Below, one piece after another: positions 36,630 to 45,614 of a stretch of DNA of 64,000 bases. Each line of letters opens with the position of its first letter. The stretch's first letter is position 1. The notes under the pieces are model-generated. The model had not been told where the DNA came from and did no database searches. It saw only the letters and a program-made list of their open reading frames with translations. Made by a program: the position numbers and the translations under genes. Source of the DNA: Crocinitomicaceae bacterium TMED114 (GTDB lineage Bacteria; Bacteroidota; Bacteroidia; Flavobacteriales_D; Sanyastnellaceae); the NCBI GenBank assembly GCA_002172485.2, contig NHFP02000010.1, positions 89,208-153,207 of the forward strand. Reading direction: 5' to 3'.

Positions 36630-37601
36630 GTGAGCACCCACCCTCCCCTTCGCATCGTCTTTTTCGGCACGCCCGATTTCGCAGAGGCCAGCTTGCGCGC
36701 CTTGGCAGCGTCGGAGCACGAAGTCGTGGGCGTGGTGACCGCACCGGATCGTCCCGCCGGACGGGGCCAAAGGCTTCAGCCCTCCCGGGTCAAAGTGGCC
36801 GCCGTGGAATTGGGCCTTCCTTTGGCCCAACCCGAGAAACTCCGTACTACCGACTTTCTGGCCACGCTCGACCGGTGGGAAGCCGACCTCTATGCCGTGG
36901 TGGCCTTTCGGATGCTCCCGGAAATGGTCTGGTCGCGTCCGCGCATTGGCACGGTGAACGTTCACGGCAGCCTGCTCCCTGACTTCCGCGGGGCTGCACC
37001 CATTCAGCATGCTGTCAAAGCCGGGGTATCCAAGACAGGCGTGACGTCCTTCTTCATCACAGCTGACATCGACACCGGCGCCATTCTCCTGCAACGGGCC
37101 ATTCCCGTGGGCCCTGAGGCCACTGCAGGCGACGTCTATCAGCAGCTGATGGTGGAAGGAGCCGGCTTGATGGTCGACACCGCCGATGCGCTGTCCGACA
37201 CACCTTTGGACGGCGTTCCGCAAAGCGCCCTGCTGACGGGAAGTGAGCGGCCTGCGCCGAAACTGTTCCGTCAGGATGGCCGTGTGGACTGGAGACAATC
37301 CGCCCGAGAGGTGGCCGACTTCATTCGCGGCATGACCCCCTTCCCCGGGGCTTGGACCACCCTGAATGGCGCCACCCTCAAACTCGATGGCGCTCTGGTT
37401 TCAGAATCCGGGGAATCCGCTCCCGGAGGACTGGCTCCTGGAGACTGTCACATCGAAGGAGAAACATGGTGGGTCGGCACCCAAGGACAGCCCGTCCGAC
37501 TGCGTCGGGTGCAGTTGGCAGGCAAACCCTTCATGGATGTGCCTGACGTCTTGCGGGGGTATCGCTACCCCATCGCGTCCCTTGGAACGGACGGGCACTG
37601 A
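36630..37601 (+). CDS. fmt: Methionyl-tRNA formyltransferase
   Basis: 323 residues from GTG 36630, close to the 315 of E. coli Fmt. The N-terminal Rossmann domain begins RIVFFGTPDFAEASL. Catalytic Asn-His and Asp lie in VNVHGSLLPDFRGAAPI and TADIDTGAIL. The C-terminal tRNA-binding OB domain includes RGMTPFPGAWT. It formylates initiator Met-tRNA. The gene is convergent with the mutase gene 10 bp away. Confidence 0.95.
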   Translation: MSTHPPLRIVFFGTPDFAEASLRALAASEHEVVGVVTAPDRPAGRGQRLQPSRVKVAAVELGLPLAQPEKLRTTDFLATLDRWEADLYAVVAFRMLPEMVWSRPRIGTVNVHGSLLPDFRGAAPIQHAVKAGVSKTGVTSFFITADIDTGAILLQRAIPVGPEATAGDVYQQLMVEGAGLMVDTADALSDTPLDGVPQSALLTGSERPAPKLFRQDGRVDWRQSAREVADFIRGMTPFPGAWTTLNGATLKLDGALVSESGESAPGGLAPGDCHIEGETWWVGTQGQPVRLRRVQLAGKPFMDVPDVLRGYRYPIASLGTDGH

Positions 37602-37611
37602 GTCCGCAGCG

Positions 37612-40600
37612 TCACCCTGCTCCGTAGGCCTCCAAGAGGAGGTCCAGGACCTCATCTGCAGACTGCACCACGGGCGAACCCGGTCCAAAAATGGCCGTGG
37701 CTCCTGCCGCATACAGGGCATCGTAATCCTCGCGGGGAATCACCCCACCCACGACCACCAGCATGTCCTCCCGACCCAGCTTGGTCAGGGCATCCACCAA
37801 GGCCGGAATCAAAACGAGATGGCCCGCAGCCAGCGTGCTGACCCCCACCACGTGGACGTCATTTTCCACGGCCTGTCTCGCCACCTCCTCCGGGGTTTGG
37901 AACAGGCTTCCGAGGTCCACGTCGAATCCGAGATCGGCAAACGCGCTGGCAATCACCTTGGCTCCCCGGTCGTGTCCATCCTGGCCCATCTTGGCCACGA
38001 GAATCCGCGGCTGACGGCCTTGTGATTGGGCAAAGGTTCTGGCTTTCTCCACGGCACTTTTGAATTCCTCCCGGTCACCCAGGTTCTTCTGAAAAATACC
38101 ACGGACCGGCCGGACGACCGGCTGGTGACGTCCGAATGCGCGCTCCATGGCGTCGGAAATTTCGCCCAAGGTGCACCGCACCCGCGCAGCGCTGACTGCG
38201 GCTTCCAGCAGGTTGCCTCCATTTTTGGCTGCCTGTTCCAAGCCTTCCAGGGCCATGGACACCTGGGTGGCGTCCCGGCGCCGTTTCAACAACTCCAGCC
38301 GTTCGATTTGCCCCTTCAGCACCTCCTCGTGCTCCACTTTCAACACCTCGAGGTTGTCCGGAGCCGACCCGGGAAACAGATTCAAACCCACGATGCGGTC
38401 CTGTCCGCCATCAATGCGACTCTGCTTTTCGGCAGCAGCCGTCTCGATTCCCTGCATGGGCAAACCTTGTTCGATGGCCTTTGGCATCCCCCCTGCGGCC
38501 TCCATCTCCTGGAGAATGGCCTCCGCGCGTTGAATGAGGGACGCCGTCTTGGCTGCGACCGTTGGATCGCCACCCAATGGATCCACCCACCGCGTGGTCC
38601 CCGCCTCCTTCTGCAGAATGAGCTGGGTGTTCCGGGCAATGCGCGCCGTGTCTTCCGTCGGGAGGGCGATGGCCTCGTCCAAGGAATTGGTGTGTAAGCT
38701 CTGGGTCCCGCCCCACACGGCCGCCAACGCCTCGATGGTGGTGCGTGCGACGTTGTTGATGGGATCTTGTTCCGTCAGGGTCCAACCACTGGTTTGACAG
38801 TGTGTCCGCAGCATCAGGGACTTGGAATTCTGCGGCTTGAATTGCGACATGTACTTGGCCCAGAGCACCCGCCCTGCGCGCAGCTTGGCCACCTCCTCCA
38901 GCAGGTCCATGCCAATGCCCCAGAAGAAGCTCAGGCGCGGCGCGAAACGGTCGACATCCAATCCCGCAGCGATGCCAGCTCGAACGTAGGCGAGGCCATT
39001 GGCCATGGTGTAGGCCAATTCCAGCTCGGCTGTGGCCCCTGCTTCCTGCATGTGGTAGCCGGAAATGCTGATGGAGTTGAATCGCGGCATTTGCGCCGCC
39101 GTGTAAGCGAAGATGTCGCTGATGATCCGCATGCTCGGCGCAGGCGGATAAATGAAGGTGTTGCGCACCATGAACTCCTTCAGGATGTCGTTCTGGATGG
39201 TGCCGGTCAGGGCTTCGGCAGGAACGCCTTGCTCCTCTGCCGCCACGATGTAAAACGCCATAACGGGCAAAACCGCGCCGTTCATGGTCATGGACACCGA
39301 CATGCGATCCAATGGGATGCCATCAAAGAGGAGCTTCATGTCCTCTGCGCTGTCGATGGCCACACCGGCCTTGCCGACATCTCCTGAAACACGGGGGTGG
39401 TCGCTGTCATACCCTCGGTGGGTGGCCAGGTCGAAGGCCACGCTCAGTCCCTTCTGCCCCGCCGCGAGGTTGGCCCTGTAGAAGGCATTGGACTTCTCCG
39501 CAGTGCTGAATCCCGCGTATTGCCGGATGGTCCAAGGGCGCTGCACATACATGCTGGCATACGGCCCGCGAAGGAATGGGGCGACCCCTGCTCCGTGCGC
39601 CTCCAATCCTTCTCCTGAACCCGATTCAGGAGTGGTTCGCACCACAGGATCGATGGACCACTCTTCCGGCCCCTCCTGAATCAACTGCGCTGTCGGCGTA
39701 TCGCCAAAAGCCGCATCGAACCGGTGCGCTGCCTCGCAAAGGGCATCTGCCAGCGCATCGATGAGCGGCGAGACCAGGGCGTCCGGGTGGCGCATGCCAC
39801 TCTCTTCCCGGAGCAAATGCAGCACATTTCGGGCCCATTTCTCGCCATGCTGGATGTCGGGGGTCGCACCTCCACGGGTGGGGTCTTCCACAGCGACGGC
39901 ATCGAAGCCGCTCAAGACGCCCGCCGCCGCTCGGGTGGACAATCGAATCAGGTGGTCCCGGCCAGACTCGGTCCCTTCGGGCACTGCGCAGCGCGCCTCC
40001 AGGCGGGGCCATGAAGCTCCGTCCACGACATCACCCAACAGGCGCTTCCACGCTTCAGCCATGGCCAAGCCCACCACCGGGTCATCGTCCATGGTGAGCG
40101 AGACCACGAGACGGTCTGCATGTCCTTCCAATACCGGCAACACGCCGCGAACACCCCGCAACAACAATCCCAACCGGGCGCCCCGGCTCCACGACTGCAA
40201 CCCGATATCGGACAGCCTCACCGCACGCAACCGCGCCGCGCCGCCTGCCGCCATCTGCGCCAAATGCGCATCCAAATGCTCAGCACGCCACCCTGAGCGG
40301 GTGACCCCACCATGTGCCGGTAAATCCATGGAATCGGGACAGGTTCGGTCGGCCATTTCGATGTCCACGTACTCTCGAATGACATCCTTCCACCACGCAT
40401 CGGGATGGGCACAGCCCCACCACTGCATGGCCTCTGCCCCGCCCTCCAAGGCAGGCATCACCTCAGACGCATCATGCAGAATGGCCGTCAGCTGCCATGG
40501 CTTCGGGGACTTGGGGCGCACCGAACGCACCACCCGGTAAGGATGGTAGGCTGGGATGCGAATCTCTCCCCCGTCCAATTCCGTGTGGGTCTGACCTTGT

Positions 40601-40674
40601 CCGCCCTTGGCGGCATCCGCGACCAGCTGGGTCCATTGTTGCCAGTGTCCCTGTGGCGAAAAGCCGGTGTTCAT
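37612..40674 (-). CDS. Single-chain methylmalonyl-CoA mutase (MutA-like plus MutB-like)
   Basis: 1020 residues. Residues ~1-340 resemble the non-catalytic small subunit MutA (an [15 protein letters not shown] N terminus, then a degenerate barrel) without its own B12 domain. Residues ~370-880 are the catalytic large-subunit barrel ([55 protein letters not shown]). Residues ~890-1020 are the cobalamin-binding domain with the GQDGHDRG signature, the His ligand, near residue 900. The enzyme isomerises methylmalonyl-CoA and succinyl-CoA in propionate or branched-chain catabolism. Separate mutA and mutB genes are usual, so the fusion is notable. TAACTTTCG lies 4 nt before the ATG. Confidence 0.9.
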   Translation of the reverse strand: MNTGFSPQGHWQQWTQLVADAAKGGQGQTHTELDGGEIRIPAYHPYRVVRSVRPKSPKPWQLTAILHDASEVMPALEGGAEAMQWWGCAHPDAWWKDVIREYVDIEMADRTCPDSMDLPAHGGVTRSGWRAEHLDAHLAQMAAGGAARLRAVRLSDIGLQSWSRGARLGLLLRGVRGVLPVLEGHADRLVVSLTMDDDPVVGLAMAEAWKRLLGDVVDGASWPRLEARCAVPEGTESGRDHLIRLSTRAAAGVLSGFDAVAVEDPTRGGATPDIQHGEKWARNVLHLLREESGMRHPDALVSPLIDALADALCEAAHRFDAAFGDTPTAQLIQEGPEEWSIDPVVRTTPESGSGEGLEAHGAGVAPFLRGPYASMYVQRPWTIRQYAGFSTAEKSNAFYRANLAAGQKGLSVAFDLATHRGYDSDHPRVSGDVGKAGVAIDSAEDMKLLFDGIPLDRMSVSMTMNGAVLPVMAFYIVAAEEQGVPAEALTGTIQNDILKEFMVRNTFIYPPAPSMRIISDIFAYTAAQMPRFNSISISGYHMQEAGATAELELAYTMANGLAYVRAGIAAGLDVDRFAPRLSFFWGIGMDLLEEVAKLRAGRVLWAKYMSQFKPQNSKSLMLRTHCQTSGWTLTEQDPINNVARTTIEALAAVWGGTQSLHTNSLDEAIALPTEDTARIARNTQLILQKEAGTTRWVDPLGGDPTVAAKTASLIQRAEAILQEMEAAGGMPKAIEQGLPMQGIETAAAEKQSRIDGGQDRIVGLNLFPGSAPDNLEVLKVEHEEVLKGQIERLELLKRRRDATQVSMALEGLEQAAKNGGNLLEAAVSAARVRCTLGEISDAMERAFGRHQPVVRPVRGIFQKNLGDREEFKSAVEKARTFAQSQGRQPRILVAKMGQDGHDRGAKVIASAFADLGFDVDLGSLFQTPEEVARQAVENDVHVVGVSTLAAGHLVLIPALVDALTKLGREDMLVVVGGVIPREDYDALYAAGATAIFGPGSPVVQSADEVLDLLLEAYGAG

Positions 40675-40677
40675 GCC

Positions 40678-40686
40678 CGAAAGTTA
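40678..40686 (-). promoter_or_regulatory. -7-like element TAACTTTCG before the mutase gene
   Basis: It is 4 nt from the ATG at 40674 on the minus strand, in the 39-bp space divergent from csaA. Confidence 0.5.
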
Positions 40687-40701
40687 ACCGCTTCGCCACG
40701 C

Positions 40702-40709
40702 TAATTTCG
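40702..40709 (+). promoter_or_regulatory. -7-like element TAATTTCG before csaA
   Basis: The final G is exactly 5 nt before ATG 40714. It is one of a pair of back-to-back elements in the mutase-csaA divergent region. Confidence 0.55.
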
Positions 40710-40713
40710 CGAC

Positions 40714-41067
40714 ATGGACCCCTCGGAGCCTCTCCAACCCCGCATTGAATTCAGCACGTTTGCTGCATGTGATCTGCGGGTGGGGCGCATCCTCTCAGCC
40801 TCCCTGCTCGAGGGTGCCCGGCGCCCGGCTTATGTCCTGGACATTGATTTCGGCCCCTTGGGACGGCTCAAATCCACGGCCCAACTGGTGGAAGACCACA
40901 ATCCTGAGGACCTGGTGGACCGGAAGGTGGTCGCCGTGGTCAACCTCCCACCCAAGCAGGTCGGCCACCACCAGAGCCGCTGTCTTGTGCTCGGGGCCTT
41001 GCACGCCCAGCATGTCGGCCTCTTGTCGGTTCCTGACGCCACTCCCCTTGGTACCCGCATTCACTGA
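40714..41067 (+). CDS. csaA: CsaA-like tRNA-binding-domain protein
   Basis: 117 residues. The sequence DLRVGRILSASLLEGARRPAYVLDIDFG and the later VNLPPKQVG, LGALHA motifs are those of the CsaA/EMAP-II-type OB fold that binds tRNA elbows and is described as an export-related chaperone in Bacillus. Length is close to the family norm (~110). It is the first of three closely spaced plus-strand genes. Confidence 0.85.
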   Translation: MDPSEPLQPRIEFSTFAACDLRVGRILSASLLEGARRPAYVLDIDFGPLGRLKSTAQLVEDHNPEDLVDRKVVAVVNLPPKQVGHHQSRCLVLGALHAQHVGLLSVPDATPLGTRIH

Positions 41068-41070
41068 GCC

Positions 41071-41589
41071 ATGACCCCTGCCCAATCCACGCGTTCCGGC
41101 GCCATTCTCCTCGATCGCGATGGCGTCATCAATCACGACCCGGGCGATTACACCACGCGCCTCGCCGAATTCACCATCCTGCCCACGGTCCTGGACACCT
41201 TGGCCACCTGGAAAAAGGCGGGATTCAAGTTGATTTTGATCACCAATCAAGGCGGCATCGCCAAAGGACGCTATGGTCATGAAGCCGTGGCTGAGATTCA
41301 CGGTTTCTTGAGAACAACCTGTGCCGAGGTGGGGGCAGAATTGGATGACATCTTCTACAGTCCGCACCATCCCGACTACGGCCAAAGCTTGAGCCGAAAA
41401 CCCGGTTCCTTGATGGTGGAGCGCGCCATCGCAAAGCACCAGCTCGACCCGGACCGCTGTTGGATGTTCGGCGACAAGTCAAGGGACATTGACTGCGCCC
41501 TCGGCGCAGGTGTGCAGCATGGCATCCTCATCGAGCCCAATGCACCCCTTGGCGATTACGTCAGCATCCCGCTGACGGAGAGGGCCTAA
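41071..41589 (+). CDS. GmhB-like HAD phosphatase lacking the zinc-site cysteines
   Basis: 172 residues, 3 bp downstream of csaA. HAD motif I ILLDRDGVIN, motif II ITNQGGIAKG, the SRKP segment and motif IV GDKSRDIDCA match D-glycero-D-manno-heptose-1,7-bisphosphate 7-phosphatase or the histidinol-phosphatase relative. The metal loop that normally reads CPHHP..CxCRKP here reads SPHHPDYGQSLSRKP, with Cys replaced. The family includes variants with this loss. LPS heptose synthesis is the most likely role, but no other hep gene is nearby. Confidence 0.72.
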   Translation: MTPAQSTRSGAILLDRDGVINHDPGDYTTRLAEFTILPTVLDTLATWKKAGFKLILITNQGGIAKGRYGHEAVAEIHGFLRTTCAEVGAELDDIFYSPHHPDYGQSLSRKPGSLMVERAIAKHQLDPDRCWMFGDKSRDIDCALGAGVQHGILIEPNAPLGDYVSIPLTERA

Positions 41590-41594
41590 CTTCG
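41587..41594 (+). promoter_or_regulatory. -7-like element TAACTTCG before the aminotransferase gene
   Basis: It overlaps the preceding stop codon (TAA at 41587-41589), and its G is exactly 5 nt before GTG 41599. Confidence 0.5.
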
Positions 41595-41598
41595 CGCT

Positions 41599-42462
41599 GT
41601 GCCCCACTTTCTTCACAACGGACAGCTCATCGCCGCTTCAGAAGGGGCCGCATTGAGCGTGCCGGTCACCAACCGGGGCTTCCTGTATGCCGACGGCATT
41701 TTTGAAACGCTGCGCGCCGTGCGCGGTCAGCTGTTGTTTCTGGACGATCATTTCCAGCGCATCCGCGAAGGACTGAAGGCCCACCGCATTCACCCTCCCT
41801 TGGGTTTCACACCGGCCTCCATCCAGGCTGACATTGCACGGTTGCTGCAAGCTGAAGACCTTCAAGAGGCCGCCCGAATTCGCATGAACCTGACCCGAAG
41901 TGGAGACGGGTATTACACGCCTTCAGACAGCGGACTGGACGTGCTGGTCACGGCATCGCCTCTGGAGACTGTGGAGTACACGCTGAACGACAAGGGGTTG
42001 TCGACGGACATCTATCCGGAGATGAAGTGTACCCCGAACCAACTGTCGCGGTACAAAAACATCGCGTCCAACCTCTACGTGCAGAGCGGGCTTTGGGCCA
42101 AGGCCAACCAATTGGACACCGCCCTCATCCAAAACGACCGGATGGGCATCATCGAGAGCACTGCTTCCAACCTGTTCCTCGTCTCCAATGGCGTGCTGTA
42201 CACCCCTGGGCTCGATTCCGGCGCCACCGCAGGGGTCATGCGGACCCAGATCATCAACCTCGCCCTTGATTCGGGCATGAAGGTTTACGAGTGCAACTTG
42301 ACACCACAGAATTTACTGGTGGCCGACGAAGTTTTCTTGACGAATGCGGTGCGGGGCATCCAATGGGTGGGCAGCTACCGCACCAAACGCTATTTCAACG
42401 CGGCGACGACAGAGCTCGTGCACAAGTTGAATGACCGGGTCAGAAGCGAGCTCGCCGCCTGA
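41599..42462 (+). CDS. Class IV PLP-dependent aminotransferase
   Basis: 287 residues from GTG 41599. It has the fold-type IV features: RGFLYADGIFETLR, the PLP Lys in LSRYKNIASN, the Glu in IIESTASNLFLV, and the GATAGVMR and DEVFLTN segments. The family includes branched-chain aminotransferase, D-alanine aminotransferase and 4-amino-4-deoxychorismate lyase (PabC); the sequence alone does not settle which. A folate role is possible because folP is 4 kb away, but this is weak. Confidence 0.82.
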   Translation: MPHFLHNGQLIAASEGAALSVPVTNRGFLYADGIFETLRAVRGQLLFLDDHFQRIREGLKAHRIHPPLGFTPASIQADIARLLQAEDLQEAARIRMNLTRSGDGYYTPSDSGLDVLVTASPLETVEYTLNDKGLSTDIYPEMKCTPNQLSRYKNIASNLYVQSGLWAKANQLDTALIQNDRMGIIESTASNLFLVSNGVLYTPGLDSGATAGVMRTQIINLALDSGMKVYECNLTPQNLLVADEVFLTNAVRGIQWVGSYRTKRYFNAATTELVHKLNDRVRSELAA

Positions 42463-42471
42463 CCTCCCCAT

Positions 42472-43485
42472 TCAGACCTCTGCAGCCCTGGGGTCCAGCC
42501 ATCGGTAAGCTCGGTCTGTCAACCCATTGACCAGCACGAAAACCAGGCTGACCAACATGACTCCGCCCATAACCACGGGCAAATCCTGTTGCTCCAGCGC
42601 ATCGAACAGCAGGAAACCCAATCCGCGCCATCCGAAAACGAACTCGACGAAGACGGCACCAGCCAGCAACTGGGCCAGCCAGCCGCTCGCGGAGGTGAGC
42701 ACGGGATTCATGGCGTTTCGAAAGACGTGCCGCCAAATGACCTCGGAGGATCCCGCCCCGAAGGCCCGAGCCGTTCGAACGTGGGGGGATTCCAGGACCT
42801 CCAGGGCTGCGCCTCGGGTCAATTGAGCCAACACCGCCAATGGCCGCATGCCCAAAGTCAGGGTCGGCAAGAGCAAATTCCGCCAGGCCAGCACCCGTTC
42901 GCCGTTGGCGCCCAAATCCCACAAGCTTCCCGTCAGTGGAAGCCCCGTCCAGTGCCCCCAGCGAACTGCGAAGAGATAGCCGATGAGGACCGCCATGAAG
43001 AAACTGGGGGTACTCATGCCGAGGACACTCCCCCCTACCAAAACGCGGTCCCACGCAGAGCCCGGCTTTCTAGCGGCCATCAATCCGAGGGGGATTCCGA
43101 GAAGCAGGGCCATCAGCATGGCCGTTCCAGCCAGCAGCAGCGTGGCGGGAAAGGCGTCCAATAGCAACTCTCCAACACCTTCCGGCCGCACATAACTCCG
43201 CCCCAGGGAGGGCCACCGCCACCCCCATCCGGCTCCGGTCGGGCCCAATGGAGACAGGCCGGACAACAGGTTGAGGTAGCGCTCATGAACCGGCAAATCC
43301 AACCCGAATTGGGCGCGCAAATCTGCAATGACGGAAGGGTCTGCCTGCTGACCGGCCAATTGCCTCGCCGGATCCGGGACAGCCGTGAACATCAGAAAAA
43401 CGAGGGTGAAGCTGCCCCACACGACAGCCAAGCCACGCCCGAAGCGGGACATCCGACGTCGCCAAGGCTTCTGATCGATCATCAA
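42472..43485 (-). CDS. Orphan ABC permease of the DppB/OppB type
   Basis: 337 residues with six predicted membrane segments and the binding-protein-dependent transport permease motif (GAGSSEVIWRHVFRNAMNPVLT, matching the EAA loop). Homologues form the B half of dipeptide/oligopeptide importers with DppC, DppD, DppF and a binding protein, none of which is in the window. Its ATG overlaps the stop of the upstream BT_3928-type gene (ATGA), so the two are translated together. Confidence 0.8.
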   Translation of the reverse strand: MMIDQKPWRRRMSRFGRGLAVVWGSFTLVFLMFTAVPDPARQLAGQQADPSVIADLRAQFGLDLPVHERYLNLLSGLSPLGPTGAGWGWRWPSLGRSYVRPEGVGELLLDAFPATLLLAGTAMLMALLLGIPLGLMAARKPGSAWDRVLVGGSVLGMSTPSFFMAVLIGYLFAVRWGHWTGLPLTGSLWDLGANGERVLAWRNLLLPTLTLGMRPLAVLAQLTRGAALEVLESPHVRTARAFGAGSSEVIWRHVFRNAMNPVLTSASGWLAQLLAGAVFVEFVFGWRGLGFLLFDALEQQDLPVVMGGVMLVSLVFVLVNGLTDRAYRWLDPRAAEV

Positions 43486-44861
43486 CGGGTGCCGAGTGCC
43501 TCGTCCGCGCTGGTCGGAACGTCACGCCAGGCCCATTTGTCGAGGACCACTCCATCCCGAATGAGCACCATGCCCGGATTGCTGCGAACAATGATCTTGA
43601 GCTCCGTGGGGTCCGTCGTGTAGAAGGGATATTCCGCGTTGTGCTCGGCCTGGAATGCAGCAGCATCCTCCGCCGTTGCGGGCGTCAAGGCCCCAACCCG
43701 CCATCCTTTGCTGGCTGCATCCGCCATCAGCGAGTTGATCTCTTGCTGGGCACGGCCCTCGGACTTGTCCAAATCCTTGGACACATGCCACAGGGTGTAC
43801 CCTTCGGAAAGCATCTCTTCCAGCAAGCTTTTTCCGTTGGCATCCGTCACATCCAAGTCAAAAATGAGCGGCTCGTAGCCATCGGAGACTTTGATCTCGA
43901 CAGCATTGTCCCAGTCGGCCTCGGGATAATCCGCTTTGAACGCTTCGTCCTGCCACAGCTTGGCCGACATGTATTCAGACTGCTTGACGATGGTGTCCCG
44001 GCCCGTTTCCGGCGAAAAGAACCGCACCTCCTTGTCGTAAACCGGAGGGTCCAACCCAAGCTCATCGGCCGAAGCCATGTTGCGGTTCAAATCCTCCCCA
44101 ACAGCATAGGGACGGTAGTCTTTGACAGGCAGGTGTTGCAGTGTGTAGACTTGGAATCCCAAGGCCACCACAAGGACCCCCACGGCCATCGCCCATTCCT
44201 GTCCAGCACCCGTCCAGCGCCTCCGGACCCCTTCCGCTGCCGCGAGTCCGAAGGCGAGGAACAAGGTGGGAAAGCCCCATTCCAACATGACCTCCCCAAA
44301 GACCCAAGTGATGGCCAGCGCCATCGCGTACATCCAAATGGACCGCTGCCGCTCATTGAGTCCAAACCCACCCGTCCACGCGCTGAGCAGGATGGGCAAC
44401 AGCAAGATCAACAGGACAATGTCCTTGAGGAAGCTTTCGTGGGGAGTCAATGGAATGGCGTTGCCAAAACAGCCACAGCTCAAAACACATTGGTTGGGAA
44501 TCTCCACTTCCACGCCCTGCTGAACGATGGTCTTGCTGCCAAAGGGGTCGCAGTGGTCCGTGTACCAGGTCAGCCAAGTGAAGAACAGCATCAACACCAG
44601 GGTCAACGCCGTGGTCAAGCGGGGCAATGCGCCAACAAGGAGGGCTACCCCCAAGAGGACTTCGCCAATCGAAGCGAGCATGCCGAGCTCCAAAGCCCAG
44701 GGCGTCCAGGCCTCAAGGTTCAGCGCACCCGGTTCGAAGTACTCCTCAAGCTTGTACATGAAGCCGAGTGCATCATTGATCTTGATGAGACCAGAGACGA
44801 CGAACAGGGCGCCCACAAGAACGCGGCACAGGTTGGCGAGGGAAAGCAGGATCTTGCGCAT
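43482..44861 (-). CDS. BT_3928-family DoxX-like membrane protein with a C-terminal thioredoxin-like region
   Basis: 459 residues. The N-terminal ~200 residues carry DoxX/MauE-type helices (NLCRVLVGALFVVSGLIKIND) and a Cys pair in CVLSCGCFGN; further hydrophobic segments follow to about residue 240. The C-terminal half is soluble (KVSDGYEPLIFDLDV, ALTPATAEDAAAFQ, VLIRDGVV) and resembles a thioredoxin-like domain. MauE/DoxX proteins are linked to disulfide or quinone redox chemistry; the role here is unknown. In many Bacteroidota this gene lies next to DUF1599 and folP, as here. Confidence 0.82.
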   Translation of the reverse strand: MRKILLSLANLCRVLVGALFVVSGLIKINDALGFMYKLEEYFEPGALNLEAWTPWALELGMLASIGEVLLGVALLVGALPRLTTALTLVLMLFFTWLTWYTDHCDPFGSKTIVQQGVEVEIPNQCVLSCGCFGNAIPLTPHESFLKDIVLLILLLPILLSAWTGGFGLNERQRSIWMYAMALAITWVFGEVMLEWGFPTLFLAFGLAAAEGVRRRWTGAGQEWAMAVGVLVVALGFQVYTLQHLPVKDYRPYAVGEDLNRNMASADELGLDPPVYDKEVRFFSPETGRDTIVKQSEYMSAKLWQDEAFKADYPEADWDNAVEIKVSDGYEPLIFDLDVTDANGKSLLEEMLSEGYTLWHVSKDLDKSEGRAQQEINSLMADAASKGWRVGALTPATAEDAAAFQAEHNAEYPFYTTDPTELKIIVRSNPGMVLIRDGVVLDKWAWRDVPTSADEALGTR

Positions 44862-44953
44862 GATGAAGGATTCCGTGTGGTGAATGTCGCCCGGAATCCC
44901 AGCTGTGCGAGCGCCTTTAACAGGCGATTCACACGTCAGGCCGTGGATGGCGC

Positions 44954-45523
44954 TCAGGCGAGATGAATCAGGGCGAACAAGGCGTAATTGGCCATGTCCA
45001 TGTACCCCGCATCCACACCCTCGCTCACTTTGGCACCACCTTCCAGGTCCTCGAGCTGCTTGATGCGGAGCAACTTCATCAGAATCAAATCGGTCAGACT
45101 GGACACCCGCATGTCTCGCCAGGCCTCCCCGTAGTCGTGGTTTTTCCGCTCCATCAATGAACGGGTCTGTGACACAGCATGGTCATATAGCCGGGTCGCT
45201 TCAGCTGGTTCCAACTCCATGGGGTCTTCGCTGTTCAACTCGAGCTGAACCAAGGCCATCATGCAGTAATTGACAATGCCGACGAATTCAGGGTGAATGC
45301 CCTCTTCCACTTTTTGAACTCCGCCTTCCTGCAAGGTGCGAATGCGTTGGGCCTTGATGAAAATCTGATCGGTCAATGAGCTCGGGCGAAGAATGCGCCA
45401 CGCCGTCCCGTAATCGTGCATCTTGTCGAGGAACAGCGACCGGCAACCGGCCACCTGTGCGTCGTATTGCTTCAACGTCAACACCAAGTCAGCGGTCCGG
45501 TTTGGGGGCAGTGCTTCGCTCAT
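44954..45523 (-). CDS. DUF1599 protein with an internal duplication
   Basis: 189 residues from ATG 45523; the longer open frame upstream is a shadow of folP. The protein contains two related halves: DKMHDYGTAWRILRPSSLTD and KNHDYGEAWRDMRVSSLTD, each followed by an I/L-rich RI(R/K)xL(Q/E) segment and a GI/MANYxxxALIxL segment. The family is also called nucleotide-modification-associated domain 1 and may bind or modify nucleotides. Function in Bacteroidota is unknown. It is divergent from folP by 91 bp, a conserved neighbourhood. Confidence 0.82.
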   Translation of the reverse strand: MSEALPPNRTADLVLTLKQYDAQVAGCRSLFLDKMHDYGTAWRILRPSSLTDQIFIKAQRIRTLQEGGVQKVEEGIHPEFVGIVNYCMMALVQLELNSEDPMELEPAEATRLYDHAVSQTRSLMERKNHDYGEAWRDMRVSSLTDLILMKLLRIKQLEDLEGGAKVSEGVDAGYMDMANYALFALIHLA

Positions 45524-45602
45524 CGTGTGCAATTTCGCCGGGGAAGACCGACCGGGGAAATGCGACAGCACAGAAGTCGCTGCATCTTTCCCACAGCCGC
45601 CC

Positions 45603-45610
45603 CAACTTCG
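45603..45610 (+). promoter_or_regulatory. -7-like element CAACTTCG before folP
   Basis: The final G is exactly 5 nt before ATG 45615, defining the folP start within a longer open frame. Confidence 0.5.
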
Positions 45611-45614
45611 CGCC

